A DNA stretch of 64,000 bases from Epiperipatus broadwayi (lineage: Eukaryota > Onychophora > Udeonychophora > Euonychophora > Peripatidae): the NCBI GenBank assembly GCA_028023455.1, contig JAQFVV010012507.1, forward strand, positions 3,268,901 to 3,332,900, read 5' to 3'. A program made the position numbers and the translations under genes. The number at the start of each line of letters is the position of its first letter. The stretch's first letter is position 1. This document shows, piece by piece, positions 40,381 through 53,900 of this stretch. A model generated the notes under the pieces. It was not told the DNA's origin. It did no database searches and worked only from the letters and a program-made list of their open reading frames with translations.

Positions 40381-43176
40381 GGATATATATATATATATAT
40401 ATATATATGAGATGGGTTTTGGGGTGAACCAAAAATGAAGGAAAGGTCATAATCAATCCCCAGTTCAATGGATATTTCAAATACAGAAAATTAATATAAA
40501 TTTAAATTACATAGAAGTAGATATAATATAAAGTAGGATGTTAAAGTAAGAGATATTAATAATCTTAAAATCACAAAATAAATTCAAATAATTTTATATA
40601 TTCTAAGAACATGAGAGATCTTGATATCTCTTTGAGAGATCAGCCCAGTTAACTCCTTAAAACAATTAAAAGTATCATTAACCATACATCACCAGAATTA
40701 TCAATAAATATAAGTAAGTACTAGTAATACTCAAAAAAATATTCATTTATTGTCATGAATGACCAACAATGAAAATAAATCAACAGTTAATCTTGTGACT
40801 AGATTTGAAATGGGTCTACTGAAGACCAGGCAAACTATTTAGTCTTGACAAGATTGGGACAATTATTTAAAACAAACTAAGTGCAAATCTATTAGAATAT
40901 ATAATCATAAAAACAATAATGCTGGGATATTAAAATATTGTTGACCATCATCAATGCTCTGGCAACTTAGTATGATTAGTTTACTGTCCAACTATAATTT
41001 TAATTCTAATAAAGACTAAATTAAATAAAATGCAGTACATGAATTTTAAAGAATATTCTCTTTGTACCAACCAGGATGGTGATGATGATTGATGGGAATA
41101 TCATCATCATCACTGGATTCCCATAAACATTAATATATACTATAATGGTAAGATTTGTACATCCATACAACAAATCACATCATAAAGAAAACATACAATT
41201 ATTATATAATCGATACATGGTATATTATGCTTGCAGGCATTACATAGTTAATGAGATTGGTAGACACATATTTTCTCACTACATGTATTTAATAAAATAA
41301 TCTGCAGTGATCATGTTTATGCCTATATTAATATGTCAAACCCCAGTTAGTTTGCAGTCTGCCAAATCACATCGAATATATTAGCCAAAGTTATATAACT
41401 AACATACAGTGCTTCTGTGGTATCTATCTGTATATAAAAGGTTAAGGATTGAGCATGAAATCAGGCTCAAAGATATGTAGTTAGCATGATAATATAGAAT
41501 AGGGTTCACCTTAATGCTGAATAATCAGTTAACACAAGAGAGAGAAAACTGGTTAATGCTAGGTCTACTGACACATGCTATGGCATATATAAAAATATTA
41601 ATCAAGATAAATAGGGTGTGAGTGGATCATTATTCACAAGCTTCAGCATCGAATGCTTGGTGCCCTAGTGACTTACTATGAATATGAGAACATTAATAGT
41701 TCAGGAAAATCAGATAAGCTTTCAATAACAATCTGGACCGTTGTGTTCCAGTTCTAAAATGCTTTGCTTTACCTGAACTAGAAGTATTAGTGTGACCTCT
41801 GTCAGGACTCATAAGAAAAACATGCAGCAAACAGTTAATATATTAAAAGTATTTTGTAACAACATGGTCACAACCCTATACATATATAAAACATAAAAAT
41901 GTTTAATCAACTTACGATAGAGTTTTTTTTTTGCATATCTATAAAACACAATTCTCATGACTAGAATCTCAAACATACTATTTAGGTACCAAAATAATTA
42001 GTAACCCATATTAAGATTCCAAACCTGTATCTCTAATATATATTAATCTAGAGAGGAGAAAGCATATCTGAAGGGCAATTACTGAAAAAATATTATAAAT
42101 ATGCTTTAATAATATCTCTGTGGCTAGTTCCTATGATATACAGATTACATATATAGAAAGATATAATTCATAACTATAGCTAAACAAACTTCAACTTTAT
42201 CTAAGATATAGCTGAGTACTACAATATTAATTCATAAAATTAATCAGTATAAATAATATAAGATCTTGAAACAGCAAGTTCAAAATAATAATTTAAATAT
42301 TTAATGTATATTAAAATGAAGATATGAAAACATCTTCACTAAGAAATAGACTAAAATTAGATCTATAAATACTCACCATTTCAAGTTATTTGGCATATTA
42401 AACACATACAATACTAAAATTGTAAAATTAAGAAAGTAAATTAAAATAAAATAAGTAGGCATAAAAGACCACAGTAATTTATAGCTTAAATTAAATTATG
42501 ACAGTGTGTTACATTTAAAAGAATGATTTTAAATTATAAGTTTCAATTTCAGACAAGATTGAGCTTTACACTTATTAAAGTTTATGAGATACATTTGCAG
42601 AATTTTAAGAAAACAAATGTTAAAGGTTTATTCATTATTTAGCTTGCTTAGAAAGATTTTGAAAAATTAGCAGTTCATAAACAGTGCTCTGCAGCAATTA
42701 GAAATGTTACCAATTTTTCTCATTGCAGCTTCAGCCATGAGGACGGTGATGGTGACACTTTTTCTCTTTGGGTAGACAGCTTGGTTTCTATGGATATTTT
42801 ACAACAGGCATTATTAACTGCATTTTACTGGACTACAGGCCCCCATTTCCCCACAGGAAACAGTGACAAGTCAATATCTTTTTACCTGACCATTTCAAAG
42901 ATAAATCTGGCATGGATTCAGCTTACAACTCTGCACAAACAATATAATGCATATCTTTCCTATAAAAAATGCACTATTTATATATTTTTATTGATGAACA
43001 TCTGGTTATTTACCAGTTCATACACAACCCAAAAACCCTTTGAAATCCAACCTATTTAACACTTAAATTCTAACTTTTTGCTATTCCATCGAAATATCGT
43101 GCTCAATGGAAAATAAGACATGGTATATCCCAAAAAGATATAATTTATCTACATCATATAACCGTGAAAACATTAA

Positions 43177-43177
<1 letters not shown>
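38581..43177. other. AT-rich DNA, no genes recognised
   Basis: 38.6-40.3 kb is plain AT-rich DNA. An AT palindrome lies at 40335-40384. 40.4-43.1 kb is slightly less AT-rich, with a 92-codon frame at 42781-43059 of unknown meaning. A TTTTTCTCATTGCAG at about 42714-42728 looks like a splice acceptor, but the following frame closes quickly. A small GGTGATGATGAT/ATCATCATCATCAC stem sits at about 41080-41115. Confidence 0.4.
40335..40408. repeat. AT palindrome and TA tract
   Basis: CCATTATAATATAT... mirrors ...ATATTATAATGG (40338-40382), followed by a further TA tract to 40408. Cruciform-capable. Confidence 0.8.
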
Positions 43178-43232
<55 letters not shown>

Positions 43233-43234
43233 AT
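43178..43234. repeat. (TA)n microsatellite
   Basis: TA repeat with one ATATTTATAT interruption, directly adjoining an R2 end. Confidence 0.9.
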
Positions 43235-43236
43235 AA

Positions 43237-43375
43237 ATATAGAGGATTTGAACTCAGATTTTCAAGCACCCTTCAACTATCCACACTATCTCATACAACT
43301 GAGATAGTGTGGATAGTTGAAGAGTGCTTGAAAATCAATTAAGCTCCCAGGTTTGTGAAGAGTGCCTGGTTTTCA
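43237..43375. repeat. R2 repeat foldback A
   Basis: GATTTTCAAGCACCCTTCAA through CCACACTATCTCA (43257-43293) is followed within about 6 bases by its reverse complement ending GTGCTTGAAAATC, with one or two mismatches. The right copy then jumps to AATTAAGCTCCCAGG, lacking the GTTCAAATCC part found in the full copy at 43450-43860. So these are two R2 fragments in inverted orientation, the right one internally deleted. Confidence 0.8.
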
Positions 43376-43449
43376 AATATTTACATATCAAGCTTGTATC
43401 CTGTCCATCTCTCTTATATGTATTTAATGGATGCTGTCCTATACATGAG

Positions 43450-43860
43450 GCATCAGAGTGACTTCAGGTCAACATGGGCATGGCAATAATATTGGCATTA
43501 GCATGGGATTTGAGTTTTCATCATCAGATTTTCAATGATATGGATGGCTGAAAAGTTGGAGGTTGCAGTGGATTGAAGCCTGTCCATTAAGGTATGAAGA
43601 TTTGCTATCTTAATATAAACTGAGCATTGATTATATATATGTGTGAGAAATGTTAGTCTGGACCAACTGATGAGTGCTGGTTTAGCATGAAATACATATA
43701 TTGGTGATTATTAATCTTTTCTACATGTGTGTGGTCATGTGTATCAGTTATATGAGGTAGTGTGGATAGTTGAAGGGTGCTTGAAAATCTGAGTTCAAAT
43801 CCTGTATACTTATAATTAAGCTCCCAGGTTTGTGAAGAGTGCCTGGTTTTCAAATATATA
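43450..43860 (+). repeat. R2 repeat, longest copy
   Basis: About 400 bp. Recognisable blocks: CATCATCAGATTTTCA, GATATGGATGGCTGAA, GTCCATTAAGG, GAGCATTGATTATATAT, GGACCAACTGATGAGTGCTG, TAGTGTGGATAGTTGAAG, TGCTTGAAAATCTGAGTTCA, AATCCTGTA, AAGCTCCCAGGTTTGTGAAG and GCCTGGTTTTCAAATA, then (TA)n. GAGTTCAAATCC fits a pol III B box, but the tRNA-like part lies internally rather than at the 5' end, so SINE status is open. No coding capacity. Other copies: 43237-43375, 44797-44892, 45914-46435 and 49490-49590. Confidence 0.7.
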
Positions 43861-43878
43861 TATATATATATATATATA

Positions 43879-43917
<39 letters not shown>

Positions 43918-43922
43918 GGGGG
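43855..43922. repeat. (TA)n followed by a G7 run
   Basis: TA repeat with a GATG interruption, ending in ATATGGGGGGG. A similar (TA)nGn junction occurs at 46237-46266. Confidence 0.9.
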
Positions 43923-44796
43923 TAGTCATTTGAGTGTATTAGCTAAATATGTAAATGAACATAATGTAAAAAGTTTTGAAACATCAAATAATAGCAATAA
44001 AAATATAAAATGGATTTTATTGCAAAAGGTAATAATAAATTGATAAAGAAATATTTCCTGTGATTATTACACCATTGTATATTGTTTGCTTAATAATTCT
44101 AAATATGGCTAATATAAGGTATAAATTTATTGTCGCGTGTAAAATTATTTGTATCTGTTAGATTTAGTATATGGATGAATGTTGGTAACCATTGAAAAAG
44201 AAATTTAAAGAATATCAATAATTAAATGAGATAAATAAAGCATGCAAAATAAATAATAGTCAAATATCCATTTTTAACAATTGTGAACACAGATGTAGTG
44301 ATCCATTTGTATTTCATTTGGCTAAAATGAAAATATTGCGTAAAGAATAATAAAAAAAGAATGAAAGATTCTTTACTCATTGAAAAAGCAATTTTTTTTA
44401 ATAGACAACATGCCAATGTAAAAATTTACACATTTTGGAATATAACATGAAATATTCTATTATGAAAGTCAATAACATTCATTTCATCAATAAAAACAAC
44501 TGAAAAAGCTTATGTGGAAATATTTGAAATCTATTCTGCATCAAAACTGACTCTCATCAGTCCAAAAAAGGTGTTCCAGAGCTTCTGTGGAATTGTAATT
44601 TTTTTATTATTTCAACAATAAATCTTTTTGTCCTTTATTATATATCCGAACTTGACTAAAATTTAAAATAACATTAATGTTACTATCAAACACATTCGTA
44701 TTTTTTTATTTTTCAAGATAAGTTTAGTTATGGATATTTATCTATATATTAACTTTTTTTATAAAGATGTTTAGTTTATAAAACGATTAATAATAT

Positions 44797-44892
44797 AGGG
44801 GATTTGAACTCAGATTTTCAAGCACCCTTCAAATCCCCTGTACTTACAATTAAGCTCCCAGGTTTGTGAAGAATGCCTGGTTTTCAAATATT
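44797..44892 (+). repeat. R2 repeat foldback B
   Basis: GGGGATTTGAA and TTCAAATCCCC form an 11-bp stem around CTCAGATTTTCAAGCACCC. Then comes the R2 3' part (AATTAAGCTCCCAGGTTTGT, GAATGCCTGGTTTTCAAATA). It looks like a very short inverted R2 joined to an R2 3' end. Confidence 0.7.
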
Positions 44893-45913
44893 TAACGAAT
44901 AATATATCACTTTAAAATACAAATATGTTCGTATTTGTATTAGCTTAAAAATTGTATATAGATAAAAATTGAACAATCATTCGACAATATTTAGTAATTT
45001 TGTTTTGATCACAGGTTTTCAATTAGGAATTGTTCCAGATTATTGGTAATTTACTTATATAAGTAATCCTCAACATAGTAATTGTAATGGTAGAAGTTAT
45101 TGAAGTTTTTAAATTCTACTAACAGTAATTATTATATATACTTGTATACAGAAATCTTTTGGTGATGTAACATGCTTACATTATTAGTTTGAATTTTTTA
45201 AACTTGGAATTATAATCAATAAAAATTATGCAAATATTTATAACTATAACCAAACTGGAAATGTGCTAACTCTTACTATATGAATTTTTCCTGCTCTTGT
45301 ATTGTCTTTTCTTCATAACTGCTCTGTAAAAAGGGACTGGAAAAACATTTAATCAGCAATGAGTGATTTAGGAATATTTAGTATTACCTGTCAATATAGT
45401 GATAGAGATAAAAACCAATTTGTCACTTGTTATGTTCAAACCAATTGTAAAAAAAAAAAAAACAGATTATTTCTACTTATAAAAATAAAAGTAACTGTAG
45501 ACTTAATACCTAACTGTTTGTAACACCTTTACTATCTGTGGATAAAGTACATCATAGTACAATGTTTTACTCAGTCTCAGCAGCATCAATATTTGTCTAA
45601 GAAATCAGATTAAATTGGAATATTTATGTACAACTTAGAACTGACAAAAACTAATTTTTCTAACCATTAGTTAGATACTGTCTAGGTTGAATGGGTTGGC
45701 TATCTAAAAAAAAATGCTAAATGTGCTTATGACTTGAAAAACAAATTATTTGGCTCAGATTCTCAGATAGTGGATATGAAGCATATTTATTCATTGATCA
45801 TCTCCTGCAATGTATTTTTTAATAAATTAATAAAAACAAACAACCAAAAGACATCTCTATTGTTATTTTATAGTCCATAGACATCGTGTTTTCCACAATA
45901 ATATACATTTCGA

Positions 45914-46187
45914 TTTGAACTCAGACTTTCAAGCTCCTACTCTATTCAATATAACTAATACACGTGATGTGAATGAGATAAATAATCTCTAATATAACAT
46001 CAGTTGGTCCAGAGCATCATCTCCCACACATATATAATCACTGATTGATTTTTATTAATATAACAAATGTATGCACTTTAATGAAAAGGCTTCAATCCTC
46101 TCCACTCTCCAACTCTTCATCTATCCATATCACTAAAAATCTGATGATAGAATGCTTAAAGCCCTTGATGAAGTCACTTTGACTCCA
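45914..46187 (-). repeat. R2 repeat, minus copy of an inverted pair
   Basis: Its reverse complement follows the full copy in order: GTGACTTCA, CATCAGATTTTTAG, GATATGGATAGATGAA, GAGTTGGAG, GATTGAAGCC, GTGATTATATATGTGTGGGA, CTGGACCAACTGATG and GAGCTTGAAAGTCTGAGTTC. The 3' part (CTCCCAGG) is missing. Confidence 0.72.
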
Positions 46188-46435
46188 GTCCATTAAAGTG
46201 AGTAGATTTTGTATCCTAATGTAAACAGAGCATTGATTATATATATATATATATGGGGGGGGGGGGCGATGATTCTGAGTAACTGATGAATGCTGGTTCA
46301 GCATGAAATAATTTCATTGGACATTATTTATCTTATTCATCTGTACTTGGTCATATGTATCCGTTATATTGGATAAGTGGTTGACTATAGGGAGCTTAAA
46401 GTCTGTGATAAAATCCTCATTAATTACACTAGTTT
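46188..46435 (+). repeat. R2 repeat, plus copy of the inverted pair, with (TA)nG12
   Basis: Starts at CTCCAGTCCATTAAAGTG, head to head with the previous copy. It contains GAGCATTGATTATATATAT, then 12 consecutive G at 46255-46266, GTAACTGATGAATGCTGGTT, CAGCATGAAATAA and GAGCTTAAAGTCTG. It ends in degenerate sequence. Confidence 0.72.
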
Positions 46436-46651
46436 AAATATACACATTATACGTGTATTTCAATATTATATATATATATATATATATGAGTTTACAAGAG
46501 AATTTTGATGTGTGAGTAATTGTGTGACTTAAAAAAAATTCAAATCATAGCTTATTAGGGAAAAGCTATAGTAATAATAATATTATGGAAATCATGAAAA
46601 CTGCTTAAATACTAATTATACATTTAATTACTAACATAGCGAGTAGTGATA

Positions 46652-47139
46652 TATATATGTAATATACAAATCAATATATATATCAAAATACAGTACAATT
46701 TACATAAATTATACTCTTTTAGAAGTACTTTCGGCTTTGTAGTTTTTATCATCTATATAACATTGAATAATCAAAACGAGTCAACCTTTAACAATACCCA
46801 TAGTTCAATTCAGATTTCCCACAATTCTGTTATCTTAACATTTGATGACTGGCTATTCATTAACATTTGATGATTTCTTGAAATCAACATAGCCTCTTTT
46901 CAAGAAATCGTCAAATGTTAATTAATCGCCAGTCATCAAATGTTAAGATAACAGAATTGTGGGAAATCTGAATTGAACTATGGGTATTGTTAAAAGTTGT
47001 CTCGTTTTGATTATTCAATGTTATATAGTTGATAAAGACTACAAAGTGTATAGTCTAAAGTACTTCTAAAAGAATATAATTTATGTAAATTGTACTGTAT
47101 TTTGATATATATATATATATTGATTTGTATATTACATAT
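46652..47139. repeat. PLE foldback 3: family A C-terminus and 3' UTR in both arms
   Basis: The left arm 46652-46880 is the reverse complement of the right arm 46901-47139, with only a 20-nt loop (46881-46900). The right arm on + encodes NRQMLINRQSSNVKITELWE followed by I and a stop (46906-46971), the family A ending, with NRQ duplicated. The duplication is in both arms, so it predates the inversion. The UTR blocks CGTTTTGATTATTCAATGTT and GTACTTCTAAAAGAATATAA reappear at 62.1-62.5 kb. A few substitutions separate the arms. Confidence 0.85.
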
Positions 47140-48170
47140 ATTGTGAAACGAATACAGATATCAAACTTTATTTATTATATATATATATATAAACACTATT
47201 AGCATTTACGATTTAAAAACAGCTTTGGAAATGTTTTGATAGAATTCTACTTTAAACTTAACTAATTAAATCTTAAATTAACTAGAAAATCTTTAATCCT
47301 ACAATTAAACGATGTTAATGTCTTTTATATATCTTGTAAAGTAATAAAATGAGCTAATTTTATCATTATCAAGCAGTTTACAATATCTATTTACATATTA
47401 TTTTAATTTAATTTTTTTTAATAAATAATAAATTTTAGCCTTAAAATCTAATCCTACTTTTCTAGTTATTAATAAAATATATAAGTTAGAATTAAAGTTA
47501 ATTATCATAGAAAAGTTGTAATTTTATATATATAAATGGTAGCGAACTCCCATTTAGAATTGTATTTGTATTAGTATGGAACAGTTTACATAAAAATATT
47601 AAGCTGTGCTAGACACTAAATATTTGGATGTAGGCATGCGAGATTGCTAAGAGTAAAGTAGCATTAATAGCTTCTTATAATTTAGAGATTATTTCTACAT
47701 CAAGCTTTTCTCTTTACATGGGTTTATTAAGCATAGTCGCACTTTTTTTTTTTTTGGTTGATTTACGTAAAATTATTAAAATTCATTTTTAATATAAATA
47801 AACGTATTTTCAAGAATGTATATAAAGATAAAAAAATGTTTATAAGTGAAACATGATCTTTTCAGTTTCCTTCATGTTTATTTTAACTATTGCCATAATT
47901 TGATATTTTGCATCATATTACTACATCCACTTCATAACATTATTTATTTTTCAACTTTAGCTATATAAAGAATAAAAATATTCAATAACCCTACTATTAC
48001 ATTTTGATTTAAATATGTCAAGTTTTACTCAATCCACTACTTTACACCATGCATTCCAGAGTAATAATTATTCTAATTATTTATTAAACTAGAGATTATC
48101 TTTAACCTAGGAATAAACTTTAAACCCCAGTTAAAGATTATTGTTTCTGTTTTTTTTTAATTAAACAAAC
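47140..48170. other. PLE 3' end and AT-rich DNA
   Basis: The start (GTGAAACGAATACAGATATCAA) is the likely 3' terminus of the right-arm PLE. After a short TA tract (about 47175-47192) nothing else is recognised. Confidence 0.45.
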
Positions 48171-48387
<217 letters not shown>

Positions 48388-49121
48388 ATCAGTATTCTTT
48401 CAACAGGAATTATCTTATAAAATTAAGTGATGGTGATTTACTTAATTAGAAAATAGCTAGCTTTTATTCACAGTTTAAATTAAACAATTGTAATATATTG
48501 TTCTCATGAATTTATTTCATATTCAGTTGAAATAATTATTTGTGATGATTTTTTTTGCATTGTATTAATATTCCTTCTGTTAATAATTATTGGTATCTAT
48601 AAATAGTTATTGATTCTTGATTATCGTGGATAGATCATACTGTCTTTCTTTGTTTTCATATACATCAATTAAATATTATTTATATATCTAATTATTTATT
48701 TTTTTTATCTATCAGTTTTAATTTACTTTTATATTTGTTGTTGTTAAAACTTATTGTGTTAAATATTTCTATTTGAAGAAGTGTTAATGATTACTTTATT
48801 TTACAAAATTATACGATACCATTATTTTTGAAGTGTTTCATGCTACATCTGTGAGAGATATTTAAGGGATTGTAGATGTTGTTTATTTACACTGATATAG
48901 AGTGATTCTTAATATCTATTGTGAAGAATTCTGCTTAGCCTACATTTTCTGTTATAAATGCAAAATTATCTATGAAGATACAAAATTTTCTCTGAACTTT
49001 TAATGAAAAAAGTTTGTTCCAAACTCTTTGATATGATAGTCAAAAATATTATATTAATTTAATTATTATTACTTATTTGACATTTTATGCATGTTGAAGT
49101 CCATGTTATGTAAAATTAAAT

Positions 49122-49239
49122 TATAATAACAACATAGCTTAAACCACAGCACATGCGCTTTACAGGTGGAACGATATTTATAATGAATACTCTTCATTCC
49201 ATCTAGTGTATGTGCCATGTTTTAAGCCATGTTATTATA
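49122..49239. repeat. Imperfect inverted repeat, MITE-like
   Basis: ATAACAACATAGCTTAAACC, ACAGCACATGCGC and AGGTGGAACGA (49125-49173) pair imperfectly with the right arm (49194-49239), whose reverse complement reads AATAACATGGCTTAAAACAT, GGCACATACAC and AGATGGAATGA. The loop is about 20 nt. Total ~118 bp, noncoding. Confidence 0.65.
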
Positions 49240-49489
49240 CTTTATAAAAAACATCTCAAATATATAAATAACAATATTTACATAACATTAAATTATACTT
49301 TATGTTTTTAATTACTTCCTTACTTTGACATTATGGCTTTTTTTTTTTACTTTGTTATAACTCAAGAATTTTTGTATATAGTTTATATAATTGTATTATT
49401 TATTTATTTTTATAAATAAATAAACTTCTACTACTACTATTTGCAGTGCAGGAAATTCTTCTTTTGATGATCATATGAATAGTATTTCT

Positions 49490-49590
49490 TCCATGTGTAT
49501 CGGTTATATAAAATGGAGTGATAGTTAAAGTGAGCTTGAAAGTTTGTGTTCAAATTGTCTGTACTTACATCTAAAGTTTGTTATATTGAA
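49490..49590 (+). repeat. R2 repeat fragment
   Basis: Contains TCGGTTATATAAAATGGAGT, GATAGTTAAAGTGAGCTTG, AAAGTTTGTGTTCAAATTGT and CTGTACTTAC, matching the B-box-like centre of R2. Diverged. Confidence 0.6.
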
Positions 49591-50657
49591 ACAAGTTTAT
49601 ATGATTATATTATTCTCTTTCTAAATTAAATTCACAAATGGTAATATTTTGCTTTTCTATTTTCTAAAAACAAAATTAATGATAACATCTCAAAAATCTT
49701 ACTGATGGGGGGGAGGGGATCTTGGGAGAATCAAATTTACAAATTATTTTTATAGATTCTTCATAAAGAATATTGCTTTACAATCTTCATTTTTTACTAA
49801 TACATTCAATAAAAAATGGAATTTATAATGTGTCAAACTCCTCACTTGAACACATAAAAAAAAACATTACTGGTCAAAATTTTTATTTTTCTACAATGTA
49901 GAACACATAATTTTTAAAATCTTCACATTTCTACTACATACTTTTTACAACGTTCATGAACTGATAGAAGAACAAAAAGTCCTACAAAAATTTATTGAAA
50001 TATTTTTTTAATTTGTTTTAAACTACTTTTTTTTCAGACTTATCTTAGCGTTGAGTGAACTCTGATTTTTAAATTTAAGGAATAGAGGAATTATTTTTCT
50101 GTTGGAGGTTTGTTGTTTATATTGTGTTTTGTTTAATAGTCGCCTGTATATGTATATATGAAGCTTTAGAGTAAGCATTTTACTAGAATAATTAATTCAC
50201 ATATATTAGTTGTTTTATAATATATTTAAATTATTGCAATAATAATTCACCATATTTTTATGTTTATTTTTTGTTTCATTGTGTTTTATTCACCGATCAA
50301 CAATAATTAATTACTAATTATAAAACCTGAATGCATTTAAATTTTATAATTACTACATATGTATGGTTTCTTTTATTAATTTTAACATTTTAATATAATA
50401 AATGAGTAATAAACACATATTTTATTTAAAATTGTAAATATTTCAATTAAAATGTATTTTTAATAATTCTAACTAAACATTCATTTAATATTTATATTAT
50501 TTCTCCCTTTTATGGAATTTTTTTATTTTTTTTTCATTTATATACATAGAAATTAGCTTGTTTGTTCGAATACTGACAATCAAGCTATATAATTATTTAT
50601 TAGTGAAAATTTTTCCACCATCAATCGACAATGACAAATATATATATATATATATAT

Positions 50658-50931
<274 letters not shown>

Positions 50932-53900
50932 ATTAAGAATTGGATAGTCCGTTCTATTTTTTTTTTAGCTAGCACAAAGAGGATTAATATACTTATAGTT
51001 CGCGAAAGTATACTTTATTCGTATTTTATTTATATACTTTGCTATGCTTATTTGATATATATAAATATGTATACAATAAATTTAAATTGTTTTATAAAAT
51101 TAATAAACAAGCAATACAACATCTATGTTAATTTAATATCAAACGAGCAGTGACATTTTTAAAAATACAAATCTATCCTATTGTTTGAACAGCGTGCTTA
51201 AATGCAAACAGTTGAACTTTCAGAAATACTAATATGTATTTTACAAAAATTAGCTCTAAATTTTTAACTTAAGCACAAAATGCATTACGGTTATTAATCA
51301 AATAAGAATCTTTATATACTCATTACTAATATTTGTGTGCATATAGTGATGAGAAAAAATGTGTCAGATAAGTAATATCGGTATTATAATCATGATGCGA
51401 CGCTATGCAATGTAGCTATTTTGGTTTAAAATAACTCATGTCGTATGCATAAGTTACATTTATTCTATAGTAGTCACTTCTTTTTATCCACAAAATTTAG
51501 TTCCAAATCTTTCTAAAGATATATAAAATCGAGGATGATAAAGAAACTTTATATAACATTTATATACACACCTATAATACGATTACACATCAAGAAAAAT
51601 AATAAAATAACGGAATTAATATAAATGCTAGATTAATAATAAGTGAATAAAGACAATGTGCACAATTACGAAACCGATTAAGTGTATGCTGTGTACATAG
51701 GATGAGTAAACGAATGAGACAAAGTTTATGATAAATAAATTCAACTTTATGAATTGCAATTTTTTTTATTTACTAAATATTTTTTCAATCTATAAATTAC
51801 AAAAACGCAATGTTTATTTTGTGACTTCAGGGCCAAGGATTATTGCAAGTACTGTATTCATCAAATTTATTTACTTTTATATATTTTTTATTCAACATTT
51901 CGCTAATTATTTAGGTTTTCTCTACAATTTTAGATGTTTATTATTTTTCACTCATACTAAAAGAATCTTATTTATTTTTCATTATAACGCACGGCATTTT
52001 TTTTCTTTCCACTAAATATACATTTTTAATTATAAATATTCAATATTATTTATTCCATATTTACATTAATACTTTTTTTTTGTTTTTAAACAGTCTGATT
52101 TCTTTTTCAATAATGAATTATTTCAGTTCTTATTATAAATATTTTTTTAAGTTCAACGTTGATTGTCTTTTGACAATTAGTGGTTCTTTTCCCCACAATA
52201 TTATTAATTTATTTTACTTTTTTGTTCTTTTATTTAGAAACGTCTATTTTCTTTATTTTAATCTCTAACACACTATATGTGAATATTCTATTATAATGTC
52301 TCATTTAATCTAATATAGATACATTTAAATGTCTATTCTCCACCTTTCTTTTTAATGTCAATTTGTCTGATATTATTTCTAATTATTTAATTTACATTTT
52401 TGTAACAATTTCTAATCATAATCTTCAATCTACCAAGCATTTTTACTTTGTATGGCATTTTTTACATAAAATAATAAATATTTCATTTTATTTGTATATG
52501 ATAAACTGCTATCTACATACTTCCAAGTTAAAATATTTTTATTTTTTTCTGAATATTATTTAAAGGTTCATAGTGCTAATATTATCCTAGATTTAGTTAT
52601 TGTACTTTTTATAGTATTCCACTTTTATTACATTTGTAATAACAAAAAGCAATGCCAATTTCATAATTGAATATTTTTATGTTTTATTAATATATTCTTT
52701 ACTTATATGAATGTGCATTTTATTTTATTATTAATATTAATCTTAAATACATATATAATTCCAGTTCTTCTAAGAAATTTTTTTATTATTTTGGATTCAA
52801 TTTTTGACTTTTTTAAAATTTATTATTAATATATTGTAATATATTAATCTCTTCTTTGTTATTAAAAAACGAATTTTACCTTCCGAAAAAAATAGTATTG
52901 ATAATCCACATTTTTCACTAAAACTACAATTACATGAATGATAAGCACAGTTTTTATTTTATGATATCACTTTCAACATTTCAGAAAGTATACTTTGTTT
53001 TCGTCATGAGAACATTGATTCACATGCTCAAAACAATGATTTAAAAATTTTTATTTCAAAAAAAAGGTAACTACCATAAAATATTTTTAAAGTTTCAAGA
53101 AAAAGATGCACTAACTATAAAACAAATCCTTATTATTAAAATATGTAACAGTTTTTCATTATTCAAGGCAGATCAAACTTCCACAAATGCTAAAGTGCAT
53201 AGAATTAAGTTGGTTAAATAATAGAGTATTAATTTGTTGAATTAATCTTTTTGAATTTCGGGACAGCTCAGAAACATCTTTTGACCAATTCGCCCCCTGG
53301 TGAATTTTTTCATAAGTATTATAAAAATGTGTGTCTAACAGTATATTTTATTGTAATAATTTTTTTACCGAAAAAAGAGTAAAAAAAAGTGTGAAATTCA
53401 AAATTCCCACTCTTATAATAGACATAAGATTTGCCTTGACATAATCAGCTATTGTCTGCTGACAAATCTGTAAAACATTCAGCGTTTTACAACATTGGAG
53501 TTTCCAATGATGCAAAAACATATTTATTTGCGAATTTATTACAGTTTTAGATATTTTTTTAAAATAATTTGCACCATATTTATTATATATCAAGAAATAA
53601 AAATTATTAATAATTTATTTGACTTGAAATACTTTATTTTCAAAAATTTAATGTTTTATTAACAGCTACCATAAATATGGCCTGAAGCAAATTAAAAAAT
53701 TCTAGCTCTGACATAAAGAAACTACTTTATTTATGAGTAAGAAAATATCATAATTTTGCAATAAATATTCAAAAATGTAAACTTTTACAGCATAATTCAA
53801 TAGGTATAAGAGAAATAAATAAATAATCATTCACATTCTTAAAAATAATGTGAAATAACAAATATTTCATTGATTTTATAAACTGAAAATAATCTTTCTA

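Noticed and set aside
42700-42800. Possible host exon after a TTTTTCTCATTGCAG acceptor-like site
   Set aside because: The following frame stops within about 20 codons, and no donor or conserved domain is visible.
43106-43853. Similar peptides GFELRFSSTLQLSTL on both strands
   Set aside because: They are the R2 repeat translated in opposite orientations, not a protein family.
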